The notes under the pieces: generated by a model
What the model saw: the letters and a program-made list of their open reading frames with translations, nothing else
What the model was told of the DNA's origin: nothing
Databases searched by the model: none
In this document: one piece after another, positions 47,343 through 58,071 of the stretch
How positions within the stretch are numbered: the stretch's first letter is position 1
Layout of the letters: every line of letters starts with the position of its first letter
Assembly: GCA_015501075.1 (NCBI GenBank)
Contig: JADNYJ010000038.1
Location: 186,001-250,000, forward strand
From: Gymnopilus junonius
Lineage: Eukaryota; Basidiomycota; Agaricomycetes; Agaricales; Galerinaceae
DNA: 64,000 nt
Reading direction: 5' to 3'
Program-made: the position numbers and the translations under genes

Positions 47343-49585
47343 CTACGCTGCTGGCGCGCGACGATTGTTCGGTAAACGAACAGCTCCCGCAAAGCCACTG
47401 AATGGCGGTAGCGGGAATTGGTGTGGCGAGGAAGTCGGTGTAAGGGAACCAGATTGTTTGTCAAATGTGATATTGTTCAAGACTGCATCGACCGTCCTCG
47501 AAAATGTGTTGCCGCCCTGGTCTACATAGCTGAACACATTGCTATTGGTTCCATTGCCCGTGTTCCCGTTAGGCGATATCAAAAAGAAGGCGTCTGTAGA
47601 CAAAGATATTAGTCGTTATTCCAGGAAGGCAGCTGGGACTCACCGGCTGTCTGTCGTTCTGCGATTTGTGACCTCACAACAATGGGTAGGGGGAGAAGAT
47701 CACGGTTGTATGAGTGATCAAACGTAGCTTCGACTAATACAAGGAAGTTTGAGTTTGAGAGAAGTCATAACGACGTTTGAAAGGAAACGTACAGCTATCT
47801 CCGCTGGGGTCGAACTCGGTGATATTTATTCCAAGAGGGTAAGAGAAATCATCAACGACTACAGGAACGCCATTGTGAGTCGACAGGACAGTTCCAGACG
47901 ATGTTTGCAAAACGTTCTAAGAAAGTCATACTGTGAGACGTTGTTCATGTGCGATGACGGAGGGCCTCGCCTGAATAAGAGTGTTGTCTAGGATGTTTTG
48001 AACGTTCTTGTACTGAAGTTGCTGAGACCACACTACGTGGTTTACCTCGCCACTACCACTAATGATGGTGGATTCAATCAAGATTTTGCGAGAGGCAGAG
48101 ACAGTAATGTTGACATCTCCATTGCTGCCAACACTTCCTACCGTGTTGGTTACAGAAAACGGTTGGACGGAGTACGTGTTTATTTCTCCAGTAGTAGGCT
48201 TCGAGGATTTGTCTACAAAGACTTGAAGGACTGCTGACAAAAACCAGTTCTGGTTAATGGTGTGGTCATTTTCTGCAGAAGTAACGTCAAGTGAAATGTT
48301 GTGCGGATGACCGTCAGCAAGAACAGGGACGAATGGCGTTATATCCAAAAAGTAAGTGGGTAAGTCTAAGGCACCATAGGATGTGATGGGTCTAAAAGCT
48401 TCGAGTTAATGATAGTCATAGGGAAAAGAGTGTGTTATACCTCCAAGCCGTGGGCGCGATACCCCCTGTGAATATGGTGGCGTATGGATATGCAGTACCG
48501 GCCACCTGCCCATCAACGAGTAGTCTGACTTCGCGGAAAGGACCTTGGCCAATAAAGCCAGGTAATTCTGGAAGGAATTCGTTCGCAGTGTTAAAATACT
48601 GAGGCATGTAGCATATCAATTGAAGTCGTTAAACAGTGGAGTTGAACTCGTACCCAGAATTCTTCATTCCCGTTACCAGACGCGTAGACCTCAGCAAAAA
48701 CCTTAACAGAATTGCGGGGAAGGGTCACGTTCAATGAAAACATAGGTGGTACAGATACGTCGTTGCCTGTATTGTTCAACAGACTAGAGATTGGAACAAG
48801 CAAATCTGCTTGTTTGCAGGTGGGTGAGCAGGCGAGGAGGCATAGTAAGTGGCGTGCAAGACAGCTATTTCAAACGGTCAGTGATGACTAAAACTGGGCT
48901 TCCAGAGATCTCACTCGAGTACACTCCATTCAATCCGGCTTCGATTAAATTGTCTAGCTGCAGAATGAACGTCCCCGGTTTAGCGAAGAGCGGAGTGTAC
49001 CGGGTAACGTCTTTGACGTAAGTCCATATAATACCATCGAAGGTAGGTTCTGGTGTTGACGTTCGCCAGACTGTTGAATCATGAGGATAATGAAAATACA
49101 GGCCAAAGTACTGGAACACACTTTCAACATTTTGGAATGTGAAAATGCCTAAACGATCGAATTGGGTACCGTTACTTGTCACCGTGAAGTTAAGGGTAAT
49201 TGCGGCCCAGGACCCTTCAGGGCCACAATCGGTAGGAGGCCTTGGAGAATGTCAACTTGGTATTTGTGAACATGGAATATCGGAAACATACTCAAGCTGC
49301 ACTACTTCCGCACTGTTCTATTTTTAGCCAGTGATCTCGATGGCATAGCAGTCCGACACATACTTGCCAAAAGAAAAGGCAAAATCACGTCTGAAAAGAT
49401 GTCAGTAAGAAGTGGACTCACTTTCAATTACCTACTTACTGCAAGACATGAACGGTACACTGCTTGGCGTTTTTAGGAACTGGAGGCGGCTGCGCCACCT
49501 GAAAATCAACGAGCACAGCAGCATTTGCCAGCCAAGCGAATATGGCGTGAAAGAGAGAAACCGAGAAAAAGACTTGAGCCCTCAT
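47343..49585 (-). CDS. PNGase A-family glycoamidase (peptide N-glycanase A-like), secreted
   Basis: Family enzyme hydrolysing the glycan-Asn bond of glycoproteins. The ATG at 49585 opens a signal peptide (VFFSVSLFHAIFAWLANA), then VDFQVAQPPPVPKNAKQCT. Further exons give FDRLGIFTFQNVES, VWRTSTPEPTFDGIIWTYVK, FILQLDNLIEAGLNGVYS | TVLHATYYASS, LLVPISSLLNNTGNDVSV, MFSLNVTLPRNSVKVFAEVY, PFREVRLLVDGQVAGTAYPY, FLDITPFVPVLADGHPHNIS, NQNWFLSAVLQVFVDKS and SPNGNTGNGTNSNVFSYVDQ. The stop is TAG at 47343-47345. One reading-frame break is needed near 48807-48811, where the sibling gene has AAGGCAGAT and this one AAGCAGAT. Apart from that the gene looks complete, with several short introns. Confidence 0.82.
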
Positions 49586-50359
49586 TGACCTGGCAAAAAA
49601 AGAATGCTTGAAAGAGCACAGTATATGCCCGTCGAGGAACAGGCATTTTATAGAAGATCCTGACGTGGTATAGAAGCACCATGGGAATGACTCTAGCCAG
49701 GAGCCATGCGGTTCCCAATTCGTCGATAACCTTTAGATTGCCAGCTAAGCGGAGACGTTGCGCACTGCATATGGGAAGCGCAAGAGTACCTGATCTCTCT
49801 TTGAATTTTACCTCCTACGGGTGGAAATTCTATTGATGCTTAGCCACAGCTGAAGAACGGTCAGCGCATGTTTTATTCAGGGAGGCAAAGCGCTATAAAA
49901 AAGGTTCAATAAAAAACTTGCACTAACATATGGTCATTCAGCTTACTATCACCGAAATTCCCAACGCCAGAGTCTTCAAATCTGCTACACCAAGATACAT
50001 ACGAGTATTCTTAGATTTGTGAGAAACGGTAGGACTTGGCACATATTTAAGAAAAAGAACTCACCAGCGTAAGGGGTTGACCGTTGGAATTTGCGAAGTC
50101 AGGTTCACTAGAAGAGGGAAGATCCACGTAATCTTGTGAAATCTGGAAGGAAGGAAGGTAAGCAAGAAAACCTTACTCAACGCAGATATTTAGGAGCGAT
50201 ATAGCCTCCTCTGGACAAACGGTCATAACATTTCACAATAGGGGTAGTAGGGATATAATGATATAATCCTATTGACGATCGTCGCATAAGTATAGCGAAA
50301 CTGAGAGGGTAATTAATTCCTGCTGGATAGAAAGAAACCAAATCAAACTGGACCCAAAC
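49586..50359. other. Intergenic region
   Basis: About 770 bases upstream of the PNGase A gene and downstream of the Pmp3-like gene. No gene recognised; scattered AT-rich stretches only. Confidence 0.45.
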
Positions 50360-51352
50360 TTAGAATTCGTGATTGAAAACTTCTTCGTCAGTCGTCTTAT
50401 CCTGCTTGATTCGTTCCTCAGGGATATTAGTATTGCCACCATACAACCCGCCCTCTGGATCCTCCGGGAACTCGTTGGAGTCGTGTGTCCCAATGCTACT
50501 GGTTGCATCGGAAGATTTTCGCCTCTTCTTCTTCTTCTTCTTCTGACCATCTCCATCGACGGGCATGCTATAGGCATCTTGAGTCCTCTCCCATCTATCT
50601 TTCTTCTTCTTCTTGCTACTTCTCTTGCTGGTGGGTATAGGTTCTACGTCCTCGAAATTAGCCGGGTAACGCCATCGACCGGAAGACGAAGGGGCGGAAG
50701 CTTTGTCGGGGTTATAATAGGTCTCATCCTCGGGGCGCCATAGGTCTCCATTGGGTTGCCTTGGGGGTCTGCCATTGCCTTCTGTGGACAAATCGACACT
50801 GGAACCGTGCTCTTGACCTTCTTCAAGTGGCTGGTCCTCCAAAGTAGATCTGGGCAATCGGTCGTTGTATCTGTTGGCCCATTGGGATTTGCGCTCCTTG
50901 CGTTTGATTTCGCTGGTGTCGACAAGGCCATATCGTTGGGCCCACTTTGGTGTTCTGGCATGATTCTTATTATTCCGTATGTTCTGTGAAGACACAAGAT
51001 TTGAGCAAAGGGGCACTGGGAAGGATTGAAAGGGCAGAACTAACCTGAATGTAAAAGTTATGTACATGACCTAGAAGGGAAGGTCAGACGGATGACGAGA
51101 AGATAAGCAGAAGACATTCCAGGTATGTATCCACAGATGGTGAGAAGGAGATTGAGCCAGAAATCCTTTCCTAGACCGAATCTGGCGGCAACAGCTGCAA
51201 AAGAGATATTAATTGAAAGGAAAGAGTCGGGAAGGGAAGAGGCGCTCACCGAGGGGAGGAAAGAGGGTACCGAGTATGAAAAGGAGGACGGCGTACGCAT
51301 GATGGCGCTTGGGCTTGAGGTCTAGCTTGGAGGGTATGAAGGGCGCGGACAT
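50360..51352 (-). CDS. Pmp3/UPF0057-family membrane protein with long charged C-terminal tail
   Basis: Pmp3 proteins are tiny plasma-membrane proteins affecting membrane potential and salt tolerance. The ATG at 51352 opens MSAPFIPSKLDLKPKRHHAY and a first hydrophobic segment (AVLLFILGTLFPPLA). An intron joins it to VAARFGLGKDFWLNLLLTIC followed by GYIPGHVHNFYIQ. LPPLAV, GxGKDFxLNxLLTxxGYIPGxxH is the complete Pmp3 signature. After it the protein runs on for about 200 residues, strongly hydrophilic: KWAQRYGLVDTSEIKRKERK, WANRYNDRLPRSTL, then two poly-Lys runs before NHEF and the TAA at 50360-50362. Typical Pmp3 proteins are about 50-60 residues, so the tail is the unusual part. Introns near 51200 and 51060. 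Confidence 0.85.
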
Positions 51353-51661
51353 GAGACCGGCGTAGAGGAGCGGCCAATGGGACCAGCAAAGGCCAGCAGT
51401 GAAGAGCGCAGTAAAGGATCAAATCAATTCTGTCTATATTACATAAACAATCACCATTCCTGGGCCGGGCTTGAATTAACCAGGGCTCAAGCCGCCTTTT
51501 TTTTCCTCTTGGGACATACGAGAAAGGCAGCCATGCCCCGTAAATATCGCAATTTGTGCCAGCGAGGAAAGGGGGGAAATTGTAAAGAATTCTGAGGATG
51601 AATGTCCATAAATGGGGAAAAAGTCGCGGTTGATCCAACATTCATGCACCCTTCATCATTA
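51353..51661. other. Promoter-side region of the Pmp3-like gene
   Basis: 309 bases from the Pmp3 start to the left end of the first TIR element. It contains an A/T-run-rich stretch (a run of T near 51497). The minus-strand open frame here continues past the Pmp3 start but lacks conserved sequence. Confidence 0.4.
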
Positions 51662-52232
51662 GGGACGTTCACGGTAGCCCAACTTCGGCCCAACTTGGCT
51701 CCCAACTTTGATCCCAACTTCGATCAAGTTGGGAATTCCAAGTTGGGCCGATTTCGCAAGTTGGGATGCAAATCGTGCTCCGGACCACGATTTGCATCCC
51801 GACTTGGCCCCCAACTTGACGTCCCAACTCATCTTCCCAACTTCGTCCCTACTCTCTGTACTACCTACGCTTTACATACAAACATGGGCAAAGCTAAGCC
51901 GAAAAAGGCAGTTCCCACTAAGCCTACAAAGCCAACCCCTACATCGTTGAGGCGCTGAGTTTTACCAGGAAGAGCGACGGGAGGTGGTCTGGATACCATT
52001 TTGGCAGAGAGGATGTGAGGGGAGGGAAGAAAGAAGGATCATATTTGGACGTGGTGTATGAGTGGGAATACAGCGGCGTACATCAACTTGTCACTACGTA
52101 GTTAAAAATACAGAGTGGGTGTTTCACAGTAAAGTCGCCAACTTGGGTGCCAACTCGGAAGCAAATTGGGATCAAGTTGAGACCCAAGTTAGGACCCAAG
52201 TTGGGCCGAAGTTGGGCTACCGTGAACGTCCC
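51662..52232 (+). mobile_element. Non-autonomous TIR element, sibling 1
   Basis: 571 bases with perfect 37-base terminal inverted repeats, starting GGGACGTTCACGGTAGCCCA. The right end (about 52196-52232) is its exact reverse complement. Both sides are flanked by TA (51660-51661 and 52233-52234), consistent with a TA target duplication. The left 175 bases contain about nine copies of CCAACTT in either orientation; the right 95 bases contain further degenerate copies. A short ORF begins MGKAKPKKAVPTKPTKP and stops soon after, where this copy diverges from its sibling. No transposase is present. Superfamily not assigned. Confidence 0.85.
51763..51800. repeat. 38-base near-perfect palindrome in element 1
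   Basis: Arms GGGATGCAAATCGTG and CACGATTTGCATCCC are exact reverse complements around CTCCGGAC, itself centred on TCCGGA. Only one base pair in the full palindrome is mismatched. The same sequence recurs in the second element at 52339-52376. Confidence 0.9.
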
Positions 52233-52237
52233 TAATA

Positions 52238-52784
52238 GGGACGTTCACGGTAGCCCAACTTCGGCCCAACTTGGCTCCCAACTTTGATCCCAACTTCGAT
52301 CAAGTTGGGAATTCCAAGTTGGGCCGATTTCGCAAGTTGGGATGCAAATCGTGCTCCGGACCACGATTTGCATCCCGACTTGGCCCCCAACTTGACGTCC
52401 CAACTCATCTTCCCAACTTCGTCCCTACTCTCTGTACTACCTACGCTTTACATACAAACATGGGCAAAGCTAAGCCGAAAAAGGCAGTTCCCACTAAGCC
52501 TACAAAGCCAACCCCTACATCGAAAAAAGCGTCGTCCACACCATCCGATTCCTCCCGCCCCCCCAAACTCGAGTGGGTTAGAAAGAAGGATCATATTTGG
52601 ACGTGGTGTATGAGTGGGAATACAGCGGCGTACATCAACTTGTCACTACGTAGTTAAAAATACAGAGTGGGTGTTTCACAGTAAAGTCGCCAACTTGGGT
52701 GCCAACTCGGAAGCAAATTGGGATCAAGTTGAGACCCAAGTTAGGACCCAAGTTGGGCCGAAGTTGGGCTACCGTGAACGTCCC
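52238..52784 (+). mobile_element. Non-autonomous TIR element, sibling 2
   Basis: 547 bases with the same 37-base ends as the first element, separated from it by only TAATA. TA flanks occur on both sides (52236-52237 and 52785-52786). The left 285 bases or so and right 165 bases are essentially identical to sibling 1, but the middle differs. Here a 66-codon ORF (52459-52657) opens MGKAKPKKAVPTKPTKP and continues with PPKLEWVRKKDHIWTW. It may be the leftover 5' end of a transposase or accessory gene. The right end lies 93 bases from the start codon of the zinc-finger gene. Confidence 0.85.
52339..52376. repeat. 38-base near-perfect palindrome in element 2
   Basis: Second copy of the palindrome described at 51763-51800, identical in sequence. 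Confidence 0.9.
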
Positions 52785-52876
52785 TATTCTCTTCCGTCTT
52801 CGTCATCTTGCTCCATCTTTGTACACTTTTCTGTCTTTCATCCTTGCACCGTTCTTGCTGGACCCTTCTCCTAGTC

Positions 52877-54791
52877 ATGGATCACGAGGAGCATGTCCTC
52901 AATCTATCTGATGTCGTCCACGACGAGCCTATCGACGATGAAGGTCCGCACAATATGCACGCGACGGAGTCCCCCCCTGGCTCCAGGTCGTCAGATTTTG
53001 ACCCAAGTTCCAGCATTTTATCACCACTACACGACTCCTTCCCTGTTTCTGAGCATAATAACCCCCTTACCCCAGCCGATTCGTATTCCGTCGAGATGCT
53101 CGAACGCGAAATAGCAAGTTTGCTTAACCATAATGCATCTGCGGCATCCGTTGCTTTGCTTAATGCCGCCGCGCAACAACGACGCGCCAACCTCGACCTT
53201 AGCCAGGACGGAGAAGATGGCCTTGATTCAAATTCTGAAAGTATAGCAGGTCTGGGCATCGGCCTGACCGGCCTTGCTGCTGTTTTGCAGGCTGTCCATG
53301 CCCAGGCGCAGACGGATGACCAACGAGATTCACATCTACAATCACAAGAGCAGAGGACGACGAGAACGGCCCCTGCCTTCCATTCCCTTACCGCTGCTGA
53401 GACATCCGAGAACAATTCAGGGAAAATACGACGGGTGGATGGCAAGAGCGGCTCCGAAGGATCGGACTACTTGTTTTCCGAAAGAGAAGACACCAGTGAG
53501 AGAGAAGATTTCACCAATCCGGAAGGTGCACTTCGCCTCTCTCATTCACCCCACCATCAACCAGAAGAGTTGCCAGATACCTCGAATGAACTTCCTAATG
53601 TTGGGGGTGAATTCACCGATATCAACGACATTTTGAACCAATTCTCTGCCCAGTTTGAGCCTGAACCCCCTCACGAACATGATTTATCTCCACCTGACTC
53701 ACCACCCGTCATCTCACATGTTCAAGTTGTCGAACCCGAAGTTCCCATAGTTGCAGCACCACCGCCGTCAATACCCATTCTGACACCCTCAAATCGCACG
53801 GGTGCTCAACAACCGGTGGCTTCAACATCGCATTCAACTCCTACCGAGGCAGCTGCGAAACGATCCAGGAAGAACCAAGGCAAGGAAAGAGGGACCAGCA
53901 CACATACATGTGAAGAAGAGCATTGCCAAAAGTCTTTTACCCGCCGAAGTGATTTGGCTCGTCACAGACGAATACATACGGGAGAGCGACCGTTTGTATG
54001 TTCGCATGACGGCTGCGGCAAAACCTTCATACAGGTATGTCAGTTTGTAAGCTAATATCCTTGACTTGGTGCTCAGTTGGTTCCTTAACGCAAGCGTTCT
54101 GCACTGCATGTCCATTCGCGTGTTCATACAGGAGAGAAACCTCACTGTTGTGAATATCCAGGATGTGGAAAGACGTTTGGTGACTCTAGCAGTCTAGCTC
54201 GCCATCGACGGACGCACACTGGAAAACGACCGTACAAATGCGAAGATCCAAGCTGCGAGAAAACGTTTACACGGCGAACTACTCTGACGACACACATGCG
54301 AACGCATGATCCCCATTGGGAACCTGATCCTAACGTGTAAGTTGGAGAGGGTGTCATTTATTTCACCAATTACTAACATATGCTATAGGAAATATAATTT
54401 TAAAGGCAAGAAACGTAAAATAATGGATGAAGATGAGGAGGACCAAGAGCTCGCAGAGTCGGTGCGAACCATCTCGGCGCTGTTTCAGGCTGGAGGACAG
54501 TCGATGCTACCTTCTGGGGACGGGGAGTCGGACGAGCCCCTGGCTGCTCGGGTGGCGAGCATCAGTGCCGAGATCGCCGCGGCGATTGCGCAGGCCCAAG
54601 CGCGAGGATTTGTGGAGGAAGATGAAGAGGAAGCGGAGGAATCAGGCTCCGGACAAGAAGCGGGGGGGACGGAGACGATGGCTAGGGACGAAGGGGAGCG
54701 GGAAGCGGAAGAAGACGACGACAGCGATGCGTTCCCGGCGCCATTGCGGGCAAGGAAGGCGCGGGAATTGATTGGTAAGCGAAAGAGATGA
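52877..54791 (+). CDS. C2H2 zinc-finger transcription factor, four fingers
   Basis: Nuclear DNA-binding protein. The ATG at 52877 opens an acidic, Ser-rich N-terminus of about 340 residues with a predicted helix ([20 protein letters not shown]). Four classical fingers follow: [32 protein letters not shown] | [31 protein letters not shown] and [20 protein letters not shown], with TGERP/TGEKP-type linkers. The first intron falls inside finger 2 (about 54034-54090). Two-Cys spacing C-x4-C matches the GLI/Zap1-like fungal group. The C-terminal exon is rich in Glu/Ala and ends [13 protein letters not shown] at 54789-54791. Specific target unknown. The TIR element upstream may supply part of the promoter. 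Confidence 0.88.
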
Positions 54792-54890
54792 TTAAAATTA
54801 GATAGAGACCGTGTGAATAAAATGATAAGATCCGAAATACACGTGATTGAGGCTCGGAACAGAGGGATGAGTTGGATTCCGTTGGCCGAG

Positions 54891-54900
54891 ATTATAATAC
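54891..54900 (+). promoter_or_regulatory. TATA-like box upstream of FBP1
   Basis: ATTATAATAC about 70 bases before the start codon at 54968, followed by a T/C-rich leader. Reasonable position for a core promoter, assigned by eye. Confidence 0.35.
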
Positions 54901-54967
54901 GACAAAGACTGTCGACCGGTTCTGCCCGTTTCTAACCCCTCTTTCTTTTCTGTTAATCTCATTACCA

Positions 54968-56300
54968 ATGTCTGCAGAGGAACTCCCCAGCACCGATCTC
55001 ATCACCCTCACCCGGTATGCCCCTTGCACCCCCGCATTCTCAAACATCTGACTTTCTCTCAGCCATGTTCTCAATGACCAGCAGCGTCTGGGCTCATCCG
55101 CCAGTGGCGATCTAACCTTGTTACTCACCGCCATTCAGGTGACATCCAAGTTCATTGCTACCAACGTCCGGAAGGCCCGTCTCATTAACCTGTGTGTACA
55201 TCGGATCTTCGTCCCTGTTGCACGCTGATCTTCCCCCAGTGTCGGTCTTGCTGGTGAGACCAATGTACAAGGCGAAGAGCAAAAGAAGCTAGACGTCTTG
55301 TCAAATGACATCATGGTGAATGCTCTGCGCGCCTCTGGAAAGACCGCTGTGTTGGTCTCCGAGGAGCTCGAAGACGCCATCATTATCGAGGAAAAGCACA
55401 GGGGCAGATACTGCGTCGTTTTTGATCCTCTCGACGGTAGTAGCAACATTGATGCCGGTGTAAATATTGGCACGATTTTTGGTATTTACAGAGTGGCAAG
55501 TTGTGTTCATTACTTGGTCTGGAAAAAATAATTATTAACTTCATATCAAGCGCGACGATTCCGCGGGTACAGTTGAAGATGTCCTTCGTCCTGGGAGCGA
55601 AATGGTCGCAGCCGGTTACACCATGTGAGTCTTGTCTCCGAATTTGCATTGTTCGTAGGCTGATTCAACGGCTTAGGTACGGCTCTTCTGCGAACCTCGT
55701 TCTTTCCACCGGGTCTGGTGTGAATGGATACACACTTGATGCAGCCTTGGGCGAATTCATCCTAACACATCCCAACGTATGTCTTTTCTTTTCCAAGCCA
55801 GAATGATTACCTACACTGGCTTTCCAGATCACCATTCCTCCCCGTGGCAAGATCTACTCGTTCAACGAAGGAAATTCAATGTACTTTTATCCTCCAGTGA
55901 TCGCCTATCTCAAGTCCATCAAATACCCTACTTCTCCCAAATCACCATATAGCGCTCGGTATATCGGGTCAATGGTTGCCGATGTTCACAGGACTTTGCT
56001 TTATGGAGGCATCTTTGGATACCCGAATGACAAGAAAAGTAAGAATGGGAAACTAAGGCTGCTTTACGAAGCCTTTCCCATGGCTTTCTTGACTGAACAG
56101 GTATTATTTACTGCATACAACTCTGTATACATTCTCATGAATTGGAATAGGCCGGAGGAATTGCTACGACCGGTACTAAACGAATTTTAGATATCGTTCC
56201 AACCAGCATCCACGAACGATGCCCGGTGTTCCTTGGAAGCAGAGACGATGTCACGGATCTTTTGAAATTTTACAAGGAGGTTCCCGCAGAATCGTCTTAG
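54968..56300 (+). CDS. FBP1: Fructose-1,6-bisphosphatase
   Basis: Gluconeogenic enzyme converting fructose-1,6-bisphosphate to fructose-6-phosphate. The ATG at 54968 opens [16 protein letters not shown], then [20 protein letters not shown]. The core includes [12 protein letters not shown] and the metal-binding [20 protein letters not shown], then [31 protein letters not shown] | [39 protein letters not shown] and [13 protein letters not shown] | [15 protein letters not shown]. It ends [11 protein letters not shown] at TAG 56298-56300. All the catalytic and AMP/metal motifs of the class I enzyme are present. Around seven short introns. Confidence 0.95.
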
Positions 56301-56462
56301 AGGGAAAGGGACATGAAATTGGAATCATATATGTATAGTTTATATCACACGACAATCGACTTGACTTGGGATTTGACCTTGAAATAAGGAGAATAATGGC
56401 TTACATAATACAATGGCGCTGAAGCGCTAGACCGTGTTTAGCGGGTTTGATTTAGCTTCGTG

Positions 56463-57934
56463 ATGTCAACCCTGCGAATAAAGCTTCCTCCGCAGAAACC
56501 ACCACCGTCAAGCGCCCAGGAATCCATGGAGGTACTGTCCTGTCGATATTTCTTTCAACTCGCTTACCGTGTTTCCGCAGTTCCGGGAGCAGCCTACTAA
56601 ACGGGCTCGCAAGGTGCCTAAACGATACCAGCAATCGCCTCTTTCGGAGGAGAGAGTCGCTGTACATGAGTCCACGAGGAAGCCTAGTGTGTCCCGTGCC
56701 TCATCTTCCAAACCGCGACGACACAGTACAGCGGAGTCTGCTCCTTCCTCCATTGCGGACACTGAAATCGACGTGATAAACGAAGTCGACGAAGAAAGAC
56801 CAGAGGCACACAGTCACCACTCCGAACACTCACCGAGACCACATAATACTCCAGCAGTCCCAGAATCCGCGAGAGTAAACAGGTCTGCTCCTCCACCCCG
56901 GAAGAAACCGCGGAAAGTGTTGTTCTCTGATTCAGAGGGGGATGAATATATGGAGGCGCCACAAGATATCCTTCCCGAACCTGAGGAAGATGATGATGAC
57001 TATTTCTCACCTGAAGAGAGATCTAGCGCTAAAGCCTCAAAAGGGAAAGGAAAAGTGGTCTCCGGAAAAGCCAGTGCAGGCGGTAGATCGGCCAAACGAA
57101 AGGCTAAATTGGACCCAGGCGAGCCCCATCCATCGCATATGGATAAAAAGGGGCCCATGAAGTCGTCTGCCATTCCAAAGAAAAGGTTGAAGTCGTCTGC
57201 AAAGGTTGATGAACCTATCATTGATGTTGTCGGTGATGCCACTGGTACTCCAGACCTACCATCCCCCAGCCCAGCCAAGCAGGACTCCCCCATCCCAATA
57301 ATTCCAAAAAAGCCGAAATTACCTACCATTAAGAAAACAAAGCTTCCCGGTACAGCTGGTTTAACTACACCTACGTCTGCTCCAACCAAGAAACCACCTT
57401 CGGAGGTTGGATCCAGTAACAAAGAGGGAGGTCGAAAGAGCCTCTTAGTGGGAAATACAGATATCGATCTTTCAAACAAGTCCATCTACCAAGAATTATT
57501 TTCAAAGACAGTCGGTGTCTTTGGTCATTTTGTTTCTAATGCGTATCGCTGATGTACATTCTGTGTTTAGGGTGGCGTAGACGGCACTACCCCACGGCGC
57601 GCAAAGGAAGAAGAACGAAGAAAGGAGCTCAATCGAATGAGAGATGAAGCGAGGTTCAAGCGAACAGCAGAGGCGGTGAGTTTCTTTGACTTGTTTAAAC
57701 TGCCTTATTTTGCTCATTAATCATCTGTAGATCCATTCCTTTGATCTGCAAGCGCAGTTCGACAAAATCTCGCATTTTGAAGAAATTTTGAGAGCGGACC
57801 ATAGCTCAGCACTCTATCCGAATTTCTTGGCAGCGAAATGGAGAGAAGTCTGGGAGAGAGGCAGAAGAAGACCCAAAGAATGGACCGAGCCAACTGACCC
57901 CATGAATGGCAAAGAGGAAGGTGAACTAGGCTAG
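56463..57934 (+). CDS. Unrecognised Lys/Ser/Pro-rich protein, probably nuclear
   Basis: No family recognised. The ATG at 56463 opens MSTLRIKLPPQKPPP; an intron (about 56532-56579) joins to FREQPTKRARKVPKRYQQSP. Most of the protein is low-complexity, with alternating basic clusters (PPRKKPRKVLFSDSEGDEYM, KKPKLPTIKKTKLPG) and acidic stretches (EPEEDDDDYF). These resemble nuclear localisation signals. After NKSIYQELFSK two short introns lead to a helical C-terminus, with RAKEEERRKELNRMRDEARF and IHSFDLQAQFDKISHFEEIL. It ends KEEGELG at TAG 57932-57934. The C-terminal helices, ending in a Trp-rich AAKWREVWERGRRR, are the only part likely to be a folded domain. Chromatin-associated function would be a guess. 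Confidence 0.6.
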
Positions 57935-58071
57935 CTGCTGAATAGTCTATCTACTTCATGCCCTCGTGCGCTCTCGAGTTCTTGGATTGTATATTGTCAT
58001 CTGTACTTTTACTCACTTTTGCATTTCTTTTTTGATTTGATATTTACTACTGTCATACCTAGCAATACACG

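Noticed and set aside
51246..51641. 131-residue minus-strand open frame upstream of Pmp3
   Set aside because: Another frame over the Pmp3 first exon and its promoter; the conserved Pmp3 core lies in the frame starting at 51352.
51662..52784. Assigning the twin elements to a named transposon superfamily
   Set aside because: TA flanks suggest Tc1/mariner or a relative, but without a transposase the call would be a guess.
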